64,000 nucleotides of DNA from Thiosulfativibrio zosterae (GCF_011398155.1 NZ_AP021888.1:1099501-1163500); one strand, 5' to 3'. Shown: positions 45,447 to 54,145, numbered from the stretch's first letter. The notes: generated by a model from the sequence alone, not told the origin. Numbers and translations are program-made.

Positions 45447-45648
45447 GATAAATTCCTATCAAGATGTTCAAAATTCGTAAAAAGGTTAAAAACTTTAATG
45501 CAGTTTTTTTAAGGCAAACCTATCTTAACGGATATTGCCCAAGTTGAATATAAAAATGAATGCTCAATTTGTTTAATTTTTTGGGTAGCTTGATGGCAGT
45601 TGCATTAGGATATGGCAATGATTAAAAAGTTTAAGCGTGAGCAGTCGC

Positions 45649-46785
45649 ATGAGTTTTAAAAGGCGTTGGGATATTTTTTGTACGGTTATCGATAATTATG
45701 GTGACATAGGTGTCTGTTGGCGCTTGGCAAAATTGTTGGTTCAAGTGCATCAGCAAGCGGTGCGCTTATGGGTTGATGACTTAGCGGCTTTACAAAAGTT
45801 GCATCCGAACACTCAAATAGATCAAGCTAAGCAATGGCTGGAAGGGGTTGAGGTTTGCCACTGGACTTCAAGGGCATTTGACATGGTGAGCATGGGTGAT
45901 GTCGCAGAAGTGGTGATTGAAGCCTTTGGCTGTGAATTACCCATCCAGTATCAACAGGCAATGGGGCAAAAAGGCGAAGCCTCTTGTGTTTGGATTAACC
46001 TAGAATATTTAACCGCTGAACCCTGGGCTGCAGAGTGTCATGGACTGGGCGCTTTGCAAAACAATGGTGTTAAACGGCATTTCTTTTTTCCAGGCATGAC
46101 CAAGGGCACGGGCGGATTGATGTGTGAGCCCGATTATGAAGTGCGCAGAATGGAGTTTTTAAACAGTTTGACCCTGCAGCAGCGTTTTTGTCAGCGTTGG
46201 AATTTGCCGTTTGATGGGTTGGATGACGCAATTAAAGTATCCTTGTTTGCCTATGAAAATCAAGGATTGTTGGGTTTGCTAGACGCCTTTAAAAACTCAA
46301 GTCGTCGCGTGGTGGCTTTTTTGCCGGAAGGTAAATTGTTAAATGATTTAAACGCTCAGTTGGGGTTAAGTTTGCAAGCGGGGCAAACTTGGCAAACGGC
46401 GCAGCTCACGCTTGTAGTGATGCCTTTTTTACCCCAAGCAGCTTATGATGAGCTTTTATGGTTGTGTGACCTGAACTTTGTTAGAGGAGAGGAGTCTTTT
46501 GTTAGAGCGCAACTGGCTGCCAAACCCTTTGTTTGGCATATTTATCCCACCGAAGACCAGGCGCATTTTGATAAGCTCGATGCCTTTTTAGCCATTTACC
46601 CAACCTTAGCCATCTTAAAACAAGCCAATGTGGCATGGAATCAAGAGCAGTGGCACCTTGAGCATTGGCATACTATGGTGAATGTATTACCAGAATTACT
46701 GGAGTCTGCTGAGTCTTGGCAAAATTCTATAAAACAATTAGGTGAGCTCAGTGAGAATTTAATGACTTTTGCCAAAAAGTTATAA
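45649..46785 (+). CDS. earP: EF-P arginine rhamnosyltransferase EarP
   Basis: EarP transfers rhamnose from dTDP-rhamnose to Arg32 of EF-P. The protein starts MSFKRRWDIFCTVIDNYGDIGVCWRLAKLL with the conserved DNYGDIGVCWRLA motif of the family, and ends at 378 residues. The frame extends to GTG 45637; ATG 45649 gives an N-terminus of normal length. The gene lies 45 nt before efp, the typical EarP context. EF-P here has Arg32, which fits. Confidence 0.95.
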   Translation: MSFKRRWDIFCTVIDNYGDIGVCWRLAKLLVQVHQQAVRLWVDDLAALQKLHPNTQIDQAKQWLEGVEVCHWTSRAFDMVSMGDVAEVVIEAFGCELPIQYQQAMGQKGEASCVWINLEYLTAEPWAAECHGLGALQNNGVKRHFFFPGMTKGTGGLMCEPDYEVRRMEFLNSLTLQQRFCQRWNLPFDGLDDAIKVSLFAYENQGLLGLLDAFKNSSRRVVAFLPEGKLLNDLNAQLGLSLQAGQTWQTAQLTLVVMPFLPQAAYDELLWLCDLNFVRGEESFVRAQLAAKPFVWHIYPTEDQAHFDKLDAFLAIYPTLAILKQANVAWNQEQWHLEHWHTMVNVLPELLESAESWQNSIKQLGELSENLMTFAKKL

Positions 46786-46798
46786 AAATGAATATAAT
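46769..46798 (+). promoter_or_regulatory. Promoter candidate for efp
   Basis: TTGCCA (46769-46774) and TATAAT (46793-46798) are separated by 18 nt, with the start codon 33 nt downstream. It overlaps the end of earP. Confidence 0.6.
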
Positions 46799-46830
46799 AT
46801 GCCACACTTTTGTAACTCTAGGAAATTGAA

Positions 46831-47391
46831 ATGAAAACAGCACAAGAAATGCGCGTTGGTAATGTGTTTATGATGGGTAATGACCCAATGGTCATCCTAA
46901 AAGCAGAATTTAACAAATCTGGTCGTAACTCAGCCGTTGTTAAAATGAAGTTAAAGAATGTTTTAACTGGCCAAGGCACTGAAACTGTCTATAAAGCAGA
47001 TGACAAATTAGAAGACATCGTTTTAGATAAGAAAGAATGTACTTATAGCTATTTCGCTGATCCTTTATTTGTATTCATGGACACAGAATACAACCAATAT
47101 GAAATTGAAAAAGATGATCTAGGCGATGTTGCTAACTACATTGAAGACGGTATGTCAGACGTATGTGACGTGACTTTCTACAACGGTCGCCCAATTTCAG
47201 TTGAATTACCAACCATCATTGTGCGTGCCGTTGCCTATACTGAACCTGCCGCGCGTGGCGATACTTCTGGTAAAGTGATGAAAACAGCGACTCTATCAAC
47301 GGGTGCAGAATTAACGGTCGCCAGCTACATCGAAATCGGTGAACTGATCGAAATCGACACTCGCACCGGTGAGTTCCGTAAGCGCGCTTAA
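46831..47391 (+). CDS. efp: Elongation factor P
   Basis: EF-P enters the ribosomal E site and relieves stalling at polyproline. The 186-residue protein has the three barrel domains, with the modification loop [10 protein letters not shown] in domain I and Arg32 at the tip, the residue rhamnosylated by EarP. The C-terminus [10 protein letters not shown] is typical. It has its own promoter and terminator, so it can be expressed independently of earP. Confidence 0.98.
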   Translation: MKTAQEMRVGNVFMMGNDPMVILKAEFNKSGRNSAVVKMKLKNVLTGQGTETVYKADDKLEDIVLDKKECTYSYFADPLFVFMDTEYNQYEIEKDDLGDVANYIEDGMSDVCDVTFYNGRPISVELPTIIVRAVAYTEPAARGDTSGKVMKTATLSTGAELTVASYIEIGELIEIDTRTGEFRKRA

Positions 47392-47420
47392 TTTTAAGCC
47401 TTTGCTTAAAATGGCTAAAG

Positions 47421-47446
47421 TAACCTGCTGCGGCAGGTTATTTTTT
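47421..47446 (+). terminator. Intrinsic terminator after efp
   Basis: TAACCTGC pairs with GCAGGTTA around a TGCG loop, followed by TTTTTT. Confidence 0.88.
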
Positions 47447-47521
47447 AAGGTCTTGTAATATTATTTAAGTAATATAAAACTTATTGATAGCCTTTTTGAA
47501 AAGACTAGGAAGACTCGTTAA

Positions 47522-48658
47522 ATGTTAAAAATCATCCACACCGCTGACTGGCACTTAGGTAGAGTGTTGCACAATCAATCCTTATTGGCCGATCAAGCAG
47601 TTGTTTTAGAACAAATTTTGACCTATATAAAAGACCATCAAGTGGATGCCTTGCTAGTGGCAGGCGATATTTACGACCGTTCTATTCCACCGGCTGAAGC
47701 CATCAAACTGTTGAACGGCTTTATCAATCAACTCGCTCTAATCAATGTGCCCATTATTATGATTACCGGTAATCATGATGGTGCAGAGCGTTTAAGTTTT
47801 GCGTCTCAACAATTGCAAGCCGCCGGGGTTCATATTTTGGGCAATCTCAACCAAGTCACTGTGCCGGTGGTTTTGCAAAAAGCAGATGTCACCGTAAAGG
47901 TATATGGTATTCCCTATGCCGACCCAGAAAGTGTGCGTGATGCTTTTGGGTGTGAAGTCAAAGGCTATGATGAAGCCCATACTTTTTTGGTTGAGCAAGT
48001 GAAAGCCGTTTATGAGCATAACGCCAATAACCTGTTGATGAGTCATTGCTTTGTGGACGGTTGCGAAACCTCTGAGTCTGAAAAAACCCTTTCAATTGGC
48101 GGTTCAGACCGAGTGTCGTTTGAACCCATGATGGATTTTAACTATGTCGCCCTAGGACATTTACACAGTCCACAGCAAAGGGGGGCCGATCATATTCGCT
48201 ATTCAGGATCCCTTCTTAAATACAGCTTCTCAGAGCATCAACAAAAAAAGGGCGTCACCCTGTTAGAGTTTGATGAGAAGGGTCTGGTTAAACACCAACA
48301 TCTCACCCTTAAACCCCAAAAAGAAGTCAGAGTTTTAGAAGGCTTATTAGAGGAGGTTATTGCCCAAGGTAAAACTGATCCGCATAAAGAGGATTATATA
48401 ATGGTGCGCCTCACCGACCAGACGGCATTACTCGACCCTATGGGAAAACTGCGCGTGGTTTATCCTAATATTTTGCACCTAGAAAAAACTCTATTAACGC
48501 AAGCCATGGGCAAAACCCCCAATAGAGATGCCTTAAAACGCGGCGCCGAGCATATGATTCAAGACTTCTTTAAGCAGGTCACCGGACATGAGATGACCCC
48601 AGAACAACTGACTATTATCGAAGCCACGCTAAAATCCATTCACACCCAAGAAGCCTAA
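47522..48658 (+). CDS. sbcD: SbcCD nuclease subunit D
   Basis: SbcD is the Mre11-like Mn2+-dependent nuclease that, with SbcC, cleaves DNA hairpins and protein-blocked ends. The 378-residue protein has the phosphodiesterase motifs HTADWHLGR, AGDIYDR, TGNHDG and GHLH. It is upstream of sbcC with an 11 nt gap, so they are co-transcribed. Length is normal. Confidence 0.96.
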   Translation: MLKIIHTADWHLGRVLHNQSLLADQAVVLEQILTYIKDHQVDALLVAGDIYDRSIPPAEAIKLLNGFINQLALINVPIIMITGNHDGAERLSFASQQLQAAGVHILGNLNQVTVPVVLQKADVTVKVYGIPYADPESVRDAFGCEVKGYDEAHTFLVEQVKAVYEHNANNLLMSHCFVDGCETSESEKTLSIGGSDRVSFEPMMDFNYVALGHLHSPQQRGADHIRYSGSLLKYSFSEHQQKKGVTLLEFDEKGLVKHQHLTLKPQKEVRVLEGLLEEVIAQGKTDPHKEDYIMVRLTDQTALLDPMGKLRVVYPNILHLEKTLLTQAMGKTPNRDALKRGAEHMIQDFFKQVTGHEMTPEQLTIIEATLKSIHTQEA

Positions 48659-48669
48659 GAGATTCAGCC

Positions 48670-51600
48670 ATGAAAGCACTCGCCTTAACCATCCAAGCCT
48701 TTGGCCCCTTTGCCGATACCCAAACCATCGACTTTAATGCGTTTGGCGACAGTTCACTGTACCTGATTAATGGCAATACGGGATCGGGTAAAACCACTCT
48801 TTTGGACGCCATCAGTTTTGCCCTGTATGGCGATACCACCGGTAAAGAAAGAGATGCCACCGAGATGCGCTGCGATTATGCCAATGCGTCCTTACTCACG
48901 CAAGTCACCTTTGAATTTAAACTCGGGTCAAAAACCTATCGCATTCAACGCATCCCCAAGCAAGATGCGCCCAAAGCCAGAGGCGAGGGGATGACTTCTA
49001 AAGGCCCAGAAGCCTATTTATGGGAAATCCATGGGGATGCTTCAACCACTTTGCTGGCCTCTAAAAAAGTCACCGAAGTTACCCAAAAGGTGATTGAACT
49101 GCTCGGTCTTAACAGCGAACAATTTAGACAAGTGATGGTGTTACCCCAAGGGCGCTTTAGAGAACTGTTATTAGCCGATTCTAAAGATCGAGAGGAGATT
49201 TTTAGCCAGTTATTTCAAACCCAAATCTACAAACAAGTCGAAGACAAAATTAAAGAACAAGCCAAAGAAGTCAGTGACCAAATCAAGGCTTTTGAAACCA
49301 AGATTGCCGGTATTTTAGAAACCGTAGAGTTAAGCTCAAGCGATGCCGTAGACACAGAAATAACAACCCTTGCAGTTGAACATCAAATCAAGCTTCAGCA
49401 AAAAAACGACCTGGGTCAAGCACATCTAAAAGCCATCAAACAACATCAAGCAGGGCTTAATTGTCAGCAACAGTTTGACAACTTAACCGCTCAGCAAGAA
49501 AGGTTAAGCATCCACCTCAAAGAACAACCCAACATAGATCAATTAAAAGCGGCCATGAAGCGTGCGCTCTCGGCACAAAAAATCAGTCCTATGTTTGAGC
49601 AGATGGAATTACTCACCCAAGACAAACTTAAACTGGAAAATACTCTTCAAGATTTAAGGGTGTCTAATCAACAAGCCATTCAAGTCCTAGCAACGGCAGA
49701 ACAGTCGGCCAAAACCGCCAATGACAATGCCAAAACCATTGAGCAGCTTAATCGAGAACTAGACAAGCTGCAAAGCTATCAAGACGCGCTTCAAAAATTA
49801 CAACTCGCCCACGCAGACATGCAAACTGCGCATCAAGCGGCACAGCATCAGCAAGCCAACCTAACTCAAGCACAAGTGTCCATACAAACGCTTAAAGCCG
49901 CACAACACTCAGCCGAGCAGAGTTTAGAAGGCTTGCAAGCCCTTGTCACTCAAGAAACAGATGCAAGATTAAAGCAAGCTCAACTGCAAGAACAGCTGAA
50001 AATGGTCGCGGAGCTTGCCAGACTTGAATCGCTACTGAGCCATAAAAAACAAGAAGGCGAGCAAGCCAATCAACAAGTGCAAATCGCTTTGCAAGCACTC
50101 AATGCTGCCGAACAAACTGCAACAGAATGTCAAATGCGCTGGCACCTAGGGCAAGCCAATATTCTGGCAAAAACCCTCAAAAACAACCAGGCCTGCCCCG
50201 TCTGTGGCAGTTTAGAGCATCCTCAGCCCGCTCAATGGCAAGATGCCAGTCATGAAATAGAGCAATCCCATGTAGATGCCGCATTTGCCCAAGTGGCGGC
50301 TTGTCAGAAAAAACACGCTGAAGCCAGTAATCACTTAACCGCTCTTAGAACCCAATACTCAGAATTAAAATCTCAGCGCGATCAACTCAAACACGCTTTA
50401 ACAACCGATGCCTCTGTTGAAGCCTTAAATCAGTCCTTGGCTGACATTCAAAACCAGATACAACACATTGAGTCCGCCAAGACGGAACAGAATAATACTC
50501 AAGCCAATCTTGGCAATATCAAACAACAACTTTCAGCCCTAGAAGCTAATCTGCAAGTTTTACAAACCGAAGTTTATCATTTACAAACGCAAGCCCAGTT
50601 AAAACACCAGGCCTGGTCAGATTTACAAACCCAGCTCCCAGAAGCCTACCGCAATTTAGAGGCATTAAACTCGGCTATTAACAATTTGCAACAGCGTTTA
50701 GCCGAGTTAAAGCAAGCTCAAGAAACCGCAAGACTGGCATTAGAAGCGGCAAGAAGTCGAGCCGATAAAGCACAGCAGTCGCTTGAAAGCAGCCAACAAC
50801 AGCTTAAAGACTTAGCGCAAAAACAAGCAGCTAGTCAGCAACAATGGCAAATGGCACTCGAGGCGAGCGACTTCAAAGATGTAACGGAATTTAAGTCGGC
50901 ACTATGGTCAGCGCAAGCGTTAGAGCAGCATCAAAAAACCATCAACACCTATGAAGAACAGCTCAACCAAATCAACGGTGCGATTCAACAACTTCAAACT
51001 AGCCTAGCAGATCAAGCAGCGCCCGACTTAAATCGCTTACAACAACAAGTGGATGAGGTTAAAGTTTTGCTGGATAACGCAGAACTTGAGTTTAAAGCGA
51101 TTGATCAAAGAGTCACGCTGCTGAAATCCGTTCAACAAAAACTCGCCCTTGCTCATCAAGAAAACCAAACTCTGCAAGATGAATATCACTTGATAGGCAC
51201 TCTAAGCCAAGTGCTCTCGGGTGCTGCGGGGGATAAGGTTAATCTACAAAGGTTTGTGTTGAGCTTGTTGTTAGCTGATGTGTTAGAGATTGCCTCGTTA
51301 CGCTTAAAAATGATGAGCAATGGTCGTTATGAGCTGATTCGCAAAGAAGATAAAAGCAAAGGCAATAAAACATCCGGCCTAGATTTAGAAATTTTAGACA
51401 CCTGGAATGACAGCAGCCGGGGCGTTGCAACCCTCTCGGGTGGCGAATCCTTTATGGCGGCATTGTCTTTAGCCTTAGGCTTGTCTGATGTTGTGCAGTC
51501 TTATTCGGGTGGCATCAAACTCGATACCCTGTTTATTGATGAGGGCTTTGGCAGTTTAGACCAAGAGTCACTGGATCGCTCCATTGAAATGCTTAAACAG

Positions 51601-51723
51601 CTTCAAGCCAGTGGGCGCAGTATTGGCATAATTTCTCATGTGTCTGAGTTGAAAGAACAAATGGCAATGAGGATTGATGTGCATGCCAGCGGGCAGGGCA
51701 GTTTTTTAAAGGTAGTGGTTTAA
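48670..51723 (+). CDS. sbcC: SbcCD nuclease subunit C (Rad50-like)
   Basis: SbcC is a Rad50-like SMC ATPase. The 1017-residue protein has a Walker A NGNTGSGKTT near the N-terminus, two long Gln/Ala-rich coiled coils, a zinc-hook CPVCG at the midpoint (Cys509 and Cys512), a signature ATLSGGESF, and Walker B LDTLFIDEGFGSLD. Two of the repeat copies lie inside: one is exactly at the hook (50187-50196), the other at 50607-50616. The gene starts 11 nt after sbcD. Confidence 0.96.
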   Translation: MKALALTIQAFGPFADTQTIDFNAFGDSSLYLINGNTGSGKTTLLDAISFALYGDTTGKERDATEMRCDYANASLLTQVTFEFKLGSKTYRIQRIPKQDAPKARGEGMTSKGPEAYLWEIHGDASTTLLASKKVTEVTQKVIELLGLNSEQFRQVMVLPQGRFRELLLADSKDREEIFSQLFQTQIYKQVEDKIKEQAKEVSDQIKAFETKIAGILETVELSSSDAVDTEITTLAVEHQIKLQQKNDLGQAHLKAIKQHQAGLNCQQQFDNLTAQQERLSIHLKEQPNIDQLKAAMKRALSAQKISPMFEQMELLTQDKLKLENTLQDLRVSNQQAIQVLATAEQSAKTANDNAKTIEQLNRELDKLQSYQDALQKLQLAHADMQTAHQAAQHQQANLTQAQVSIQTLKAAQHSAEQSLEGLQALVTQETDARLKQAQLQEQLKMVAELARLESLLSHKKQEGEQANQQVQIALQALNAAEQTATECQMRWHLGQANILAKTLKNNQACPVCGSLEHPQPAQWQDASHEIEQSHVDAAFAQVAACQKKHAEASNHLTALRTQYSELKSQRDQLKHALTTDASVEALNQSLADIQNQIQHIESAKTEQNNTQANLGNIKQQLSALEANLQVLQTEVYHLQTQAQLKHQAWSDLQTQLPEAYRNLEALNSAINNLQQRLAELKQAQETARLALEAARSRADKAQQSLESSQQQLKDLAQKQAASQQQWQMALEASDFKDVTEFKSALWSAQALEQHQKTINTYEEQLNQINGAIQQLQTSLADQAAPDLNRLQQQVDEVKVLLDNAELEFKAIDQRVTLLKSVQQKLALAHQENQTLQDEYHLIGTLSQVLSGAAGDKVNLQRFVLSLLLADVLEIASLRLKMMSNGRYELIRKEDKSKGNKTSGLDLEILDTWNDSSRGVATLSGGESFMAALSLALGLSDVVQSYSGGIKLDTLFIDEGFGSLDQESLDRSIEMLKQLQASGRSIGIISHVSELKEQMAMRIDVHASGQGSFLKVVV
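50187..50196 (+). repeat. CCAGGCCTGC repeat variant at the SbcC zinc-hook codons
   Basis: It is one mismatch from the core and is preceded by AA; the last bases are part of the hook's TGC (Cys509). Codons are CAG GCC TGC. Chance similarity is possible for this single copy. Confidence 0.5.
50607..50616 (+). repeat. CCAGGCCTGG repeat inside sbcC
   Basis: Exact core, continuing TCAGATTTA as in the family. The codons are CAC CAG GCC TGG TCA GAT TTA (HQAWSDL). Confidence 0.85.
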
Positions 51724-51757
51724 GAGCGGTGGTTTAAATAACTGTTGCAAAAGGAAG

Positions 51758-52766
51758 ATGATGAACTGGTTTGAAAAATTAACAGGCTTTACCGAAACCG
51801 ACTATCTCACCACACAATCGCAGTTGAGTCTGCAAGGCGAAACTCTGGTTTGCTTGCCCAGCGGCAAACGCTATCAAGCTGGGCTTCTTTTAACACCCAC
51901 ACTGGCAGACTTACGCCAAAAAAACCGCTTTATTGGCGCAAGATAAACAGCCAAATCAGCTGTCGGAATGGGTGGGCGATGTGCAAGTCTTGCATCAAGA
52001 CCCTAAAAATCAAAACGCCATTTTCCAAGTTGCCTCGCAATTTAATCTACTAGAAATGGTGTCGCCCCGCGTAACCCCGCTAGCAGGTATTACGGGTTAT
52101 GCATATGACAAAACCCAAGGCCCTGTTTGTGCGATGGCCTGTGCAGCAGGAACGCTTTATCGAAATTATCTAGTGGACATGGCAGGGCAGAAAGGGCAAA
52201 CAGACCAATGCCAGCTGAATATGCTCGATGAATTCGAGCGAGCGGCCAATCATAAAAAACACGGTTTTTGGACCATGCAAAACGGTTATGTCATGCCCAG
52301 CAAGCCAGGCCTGGTTAAATTTAAGCAGTTTTTAAGCGCTTTAAGCACAGAAGAAGCAGAAAATCTTAAAGCCTTAATCAAAGTCGGTCTGCAACAAAAT
52401 ACCCAAGTCACCCTAAACCAAGCACAGCATTGTGTGAGTCAAGTGTATTGTTCTGCCTTGCCATTGGCTTATCACCCTTATCAAGACGACCTCTGGCAAC
52501 CTTTCGCGCAGTGGGTGCTAGATGCCGCCTATGAAGCCACTTTTCATCACGCACTCCTAGAAAAACACCGCACCGGAAACCGACGCATCTACCTCACTTT
52601 ATTGGGAGGCGGCGCCTTTGGAAATCCAACGGATTGGATTATCCATGCCATTGAAAAAAGTTTGCATCAATTTGCAAACTGCAATTTGGAAATCATATTT
52701 GTCAGCTATGGGCAAAGCAGTCAGGCCGTGCAAAGCCTGTTAAAAAGAGCAGGCGTATCCATATGA
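51758..52766 (+). pseudogene. Conserved hypothetical gene split by a +1 frameshift in an A7 run
   Basis: The first frame (51758-51946) encodes MNWFEKLTGF...LADLRQKNRFIGAR and stops. The second frame (to 52766) continues LAQDKQPNQLSEWVGDVQVLHQDP, FQVASQFNLLEM, TQGPVCAMACAAGTLYRNY, and ends LTLLGGGAFGNPTDWIIHAI. From memory of related proteins, these form one protein of about 335 residues in a conserved uncharacterised family, resembling macro-domain folds near the GGGAFGN motif. The break is at 51918-51924 (seven A); with six A the frames join as LRQKTALLAQDKQ. It could be a sequencing error, an inactive allele, or a polymerase-slippage site. An exact repeat copy lies at 52305-52314. Confidence 0.8.
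52305..52314 (+). repeat. CCAGGCCTGG repeat inside the frameshifted gene
   Basis: Exact core, continuing TTAAATTTA. Codons are CCA GGC CTG GTT AAA TTT (PGLVKF). Confidence 0.85.
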
Positions 52767-52799
52767 TGGTGAGGTTTTTAATCTTCGCGCTTTATTAAT

Positions 52800-52817
52800 A
52801 TCCTATTGTTGTAGGAT
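52800..52817 (+). promoter_or_regulatory. Operator candidate 1 (ATCCT-N8-AGGAT)
   Basis: A perfect ATCCT/AGGAT inverted repeat with an 8 nt spacer, 55 nt upstream of the truncated HipB-like gene. A shorter ATCC-TTT-GGAT lies between this and the second site (52821-52831). Confidence 0.6.
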
Positions 52818-52848
52818 TTTATCCTTTGGATTGCATCATTTACCTATA

Positions 52849-52866
52849 ATCCTCATGTGTTAGGAT
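52849..52866 (+). promoter_or_regulatory. Operator candidate 2 (ATCCT-N8-AGGAT)
   Basis: Same arrangement as site 1, 49 nt downstream and overlapping a TATAAT (52845-52850), so a bound protein would block the -10. The spacing between half-sites is 2 bp longer than in the E. coli HipB consensus TATCC-N8-GGATA. Confidence 0.6.
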
Positions 52867-52872
52867 TTAAAC

Positions 52873-53061
52873 ATGGGTCTAAAGGATATGGTCAAAAAAG
52901 TGGTAACCTCTAAAGCTCCCTTGTTCGATGGGGAATTAGATATGAAGATCTTGGGTGAATATATTCGCTACCAACGAACCAATATTGGCATGACGCTGAT
53001 GGATGCAGCTGCGCTGAGCGATTTATCTAAACAGACAATAGTCATAAAAATAATCACTTAA
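52873..53061 (+). pseudogene. Truncated HipB-like XRE regulator
   Basis: The 62-residue frame resembles the first half of an HTH regulator of the HipB/XRE type: LGEYIRYQRTNIGMTLMDAAALSDLSKQT covers helices 1 to 3, and then IVIKIIT ends where a normal member would continue through the rest of the HTH (a LxKIExG-like segment). No continuation is found in other frames. hipA is absent. The paired ATCCT-N8-AGGAT sites upstream suggest it once repressed its own promoter. It lies next to two tRNA genes and could be a remnant of an inserted element. Confidence 0.6.
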
Positions 53062-53167
53062 TTGGTTGATGTATGCATAATTAAAAATGATTTTATGCTC
53101 GATTAGTTTCAAAGCAGTTGCGACGCAAATAAAAATGTCAGGAAAATTAGGGGTATTCTAAGGAAAT

Positions 53168-53244
53168 TGGTACGACCGAGTGGACTCGAACCACCGACCC
53201 CCACCATGTCAAGGTGGTGCTCTAACCAGCTGAGCTACGGTCGT
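53168..53244 (-). tRNA. tRNA-Val (GAC)
   Basis: On the minus strand the 77 nt gene folds as a cloverleaf: acceptor ACGACCG/CGGTCGT, D arm TAGCTCAGCTGGTTAGAGC, anticodon arm CCACC-TTGACAT-GGTGG with anticodon GAC, T arm GGTTCGAGTCC, and encoded CCA. Confidence 0.95.
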
Positions 53245-53281
53245 ACAATAGGAATTGTACTTTTGAAGTATTCTAGAATGA

Positions 53282-53368
53282 TGGTACCAGTGGTCGGACT
53301 CGAACCGACACGCTTTTAAAGGCACCGGATTTTGAATCCGGCGTGTCTACCAGTTTCACCACACTGGC
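53282..53368 (-). tRNA. tRNA-Leu (CAA)
   Basis: The 87 nt class II tRNA has anticodon arm CCGGA-TTCAAAA-TCCGG (anticodon CAA), a long variable arm, T arm GGTTCGAGTCC and encoded CCA. The first acceptor pair is G1-U72, as the 3' side ends CACTGGT-A-CCA. It is 38 nt upstream of tRNA-Val on the same strand, probably co-transcribed. Confidence 0.95.
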
Positions 53369-53444
53369 ATTCATAGAATGGAGCGCATTATAGACAGCCA
53401 GTTTGTCTAAGTCAAACCTTTTGTGATGCTTTTGTTAAAAAGGT

Positions 53445-53690
53445 TTAAATGTCTTCTAATGCGGTTGGGTGAAGGTGGTCTATGAGTTTTTGCACCTGTC
53501 TTTTGCAGCAGCCATTTCCATCAGATGCATAGGTTTGGCAACGCACAGCTTCTAAGGTATCTGCGCCCTCAATAATGGCTTCTATCACTTTAAGTCGAGG
53601 GACTTCATTGCATACACAGAGGTTTTTATCAAGATCTCTTGTTAAGGTTTCGGGTAGTTTTTCGAGATGGGTTTGAAGGTTTTTTGCCAT
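53445..53690 (-). CDS. (2Fe-2S)-binding BFD-like protein
   Basis: The 81-residue protein has a BFD-type cluster site: LCVCNEVP then, after about 30 residues, a Cys in VRCQTYASDGNGCCKRQ, matching CxC...CxxxxxxxCC-type arrangements of bacterioferritin-associated ferredoxins and related redox modules. It may relay electrons or help iron release, but its partner is not known. It is 7 nt downstream of the tautomerase gene, suggesting an operon. Confidence 0.78.
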   Translation of the reverse strand: MAKNLQTHLEKLPETLTRDLDKNLCVCNEVPRLKVIEAIIEGADTLEAVRCQTYASDGNGCCKRQVQKLIDHLHPTALEDI

Positions 53691-53697
53691 GGCTTGC

Positions 53698-54132
53698 TCA
53701 GTGTTTGGGTTGCATCATGTTCATTAAATCTTTGAGGTGGTAAATTTGTCCGGCACCTCCCCAGTTTCCGTCGGCCACTTCATGAAACATCACCCAAACG
53801 CGCGCAGCATTCATAAGATTGTCATCTGTGCCTTCTAGTCGCAAAACCTCTTGAGTGAGTTGTTTTGTCAACTGAGATTTATGACGCTCCGTCATGGTAT
53901 TGGCAAAAATAGAAACATCAAAACGATAATGCGGTTTTGCAACCCGTTTGCCACCAATAAAGTAATCGTTTTGCGGGTGTTTGTGAAAATAAACCCAGCT
54001 AAGCATTTGCGCCTTAGGATTTTGTTGCATGCCTTCTAAAGTGAGTAGGGCATTGGATGCAAATTGCGCCAGCTGTTCTTCTTGTTCGGCACTCAAAGCG
54101 TTTTGGGGAAGGGTTATATTGATTAAAGGCAT
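53698..54132 (-). CDS. Tautomerase-superfamily protein
   Basis: The 144-residue protein starts MPLINITLP, so after Met removal the N-terminal Pro would be the catalytic base as in 4-oxalocrotonate tautomerase-like enzymes. The length suggests a fused dimer of two beta-alpha-beta units (cis-CaaD-like/MSAD-like). The substrate is not known. It is followed by the BFD-like gene and preceded by a GNAT gene with a 13 nt gap. Confidence 0.75.
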   Translation of the reverse strand: MPLINITLPQNALSAEQEEQLAQFASNALLTLEGMQQNPKAQMLSWVYFHKHPQNDYFIGGKRVAKPHYRFDVSIFANTMTERHKSQLTKQLTQEVLRLEGTDDNLMNAARVWVMFHEVADGNWGGAGQIYHLKDLMNMMQPKH

Positions 54133-54145
54133 GATGAACCTCCTT

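Noticed and set aside
51917-51925. A AAA AAC heptamer as a programmed -1 ribosomal frameshift site in the split gene
   Set aside because: The downstream conserved half is in the +1 frame relative to the upstream half (offset 1), so a -1 shift leads to the wrong frame.
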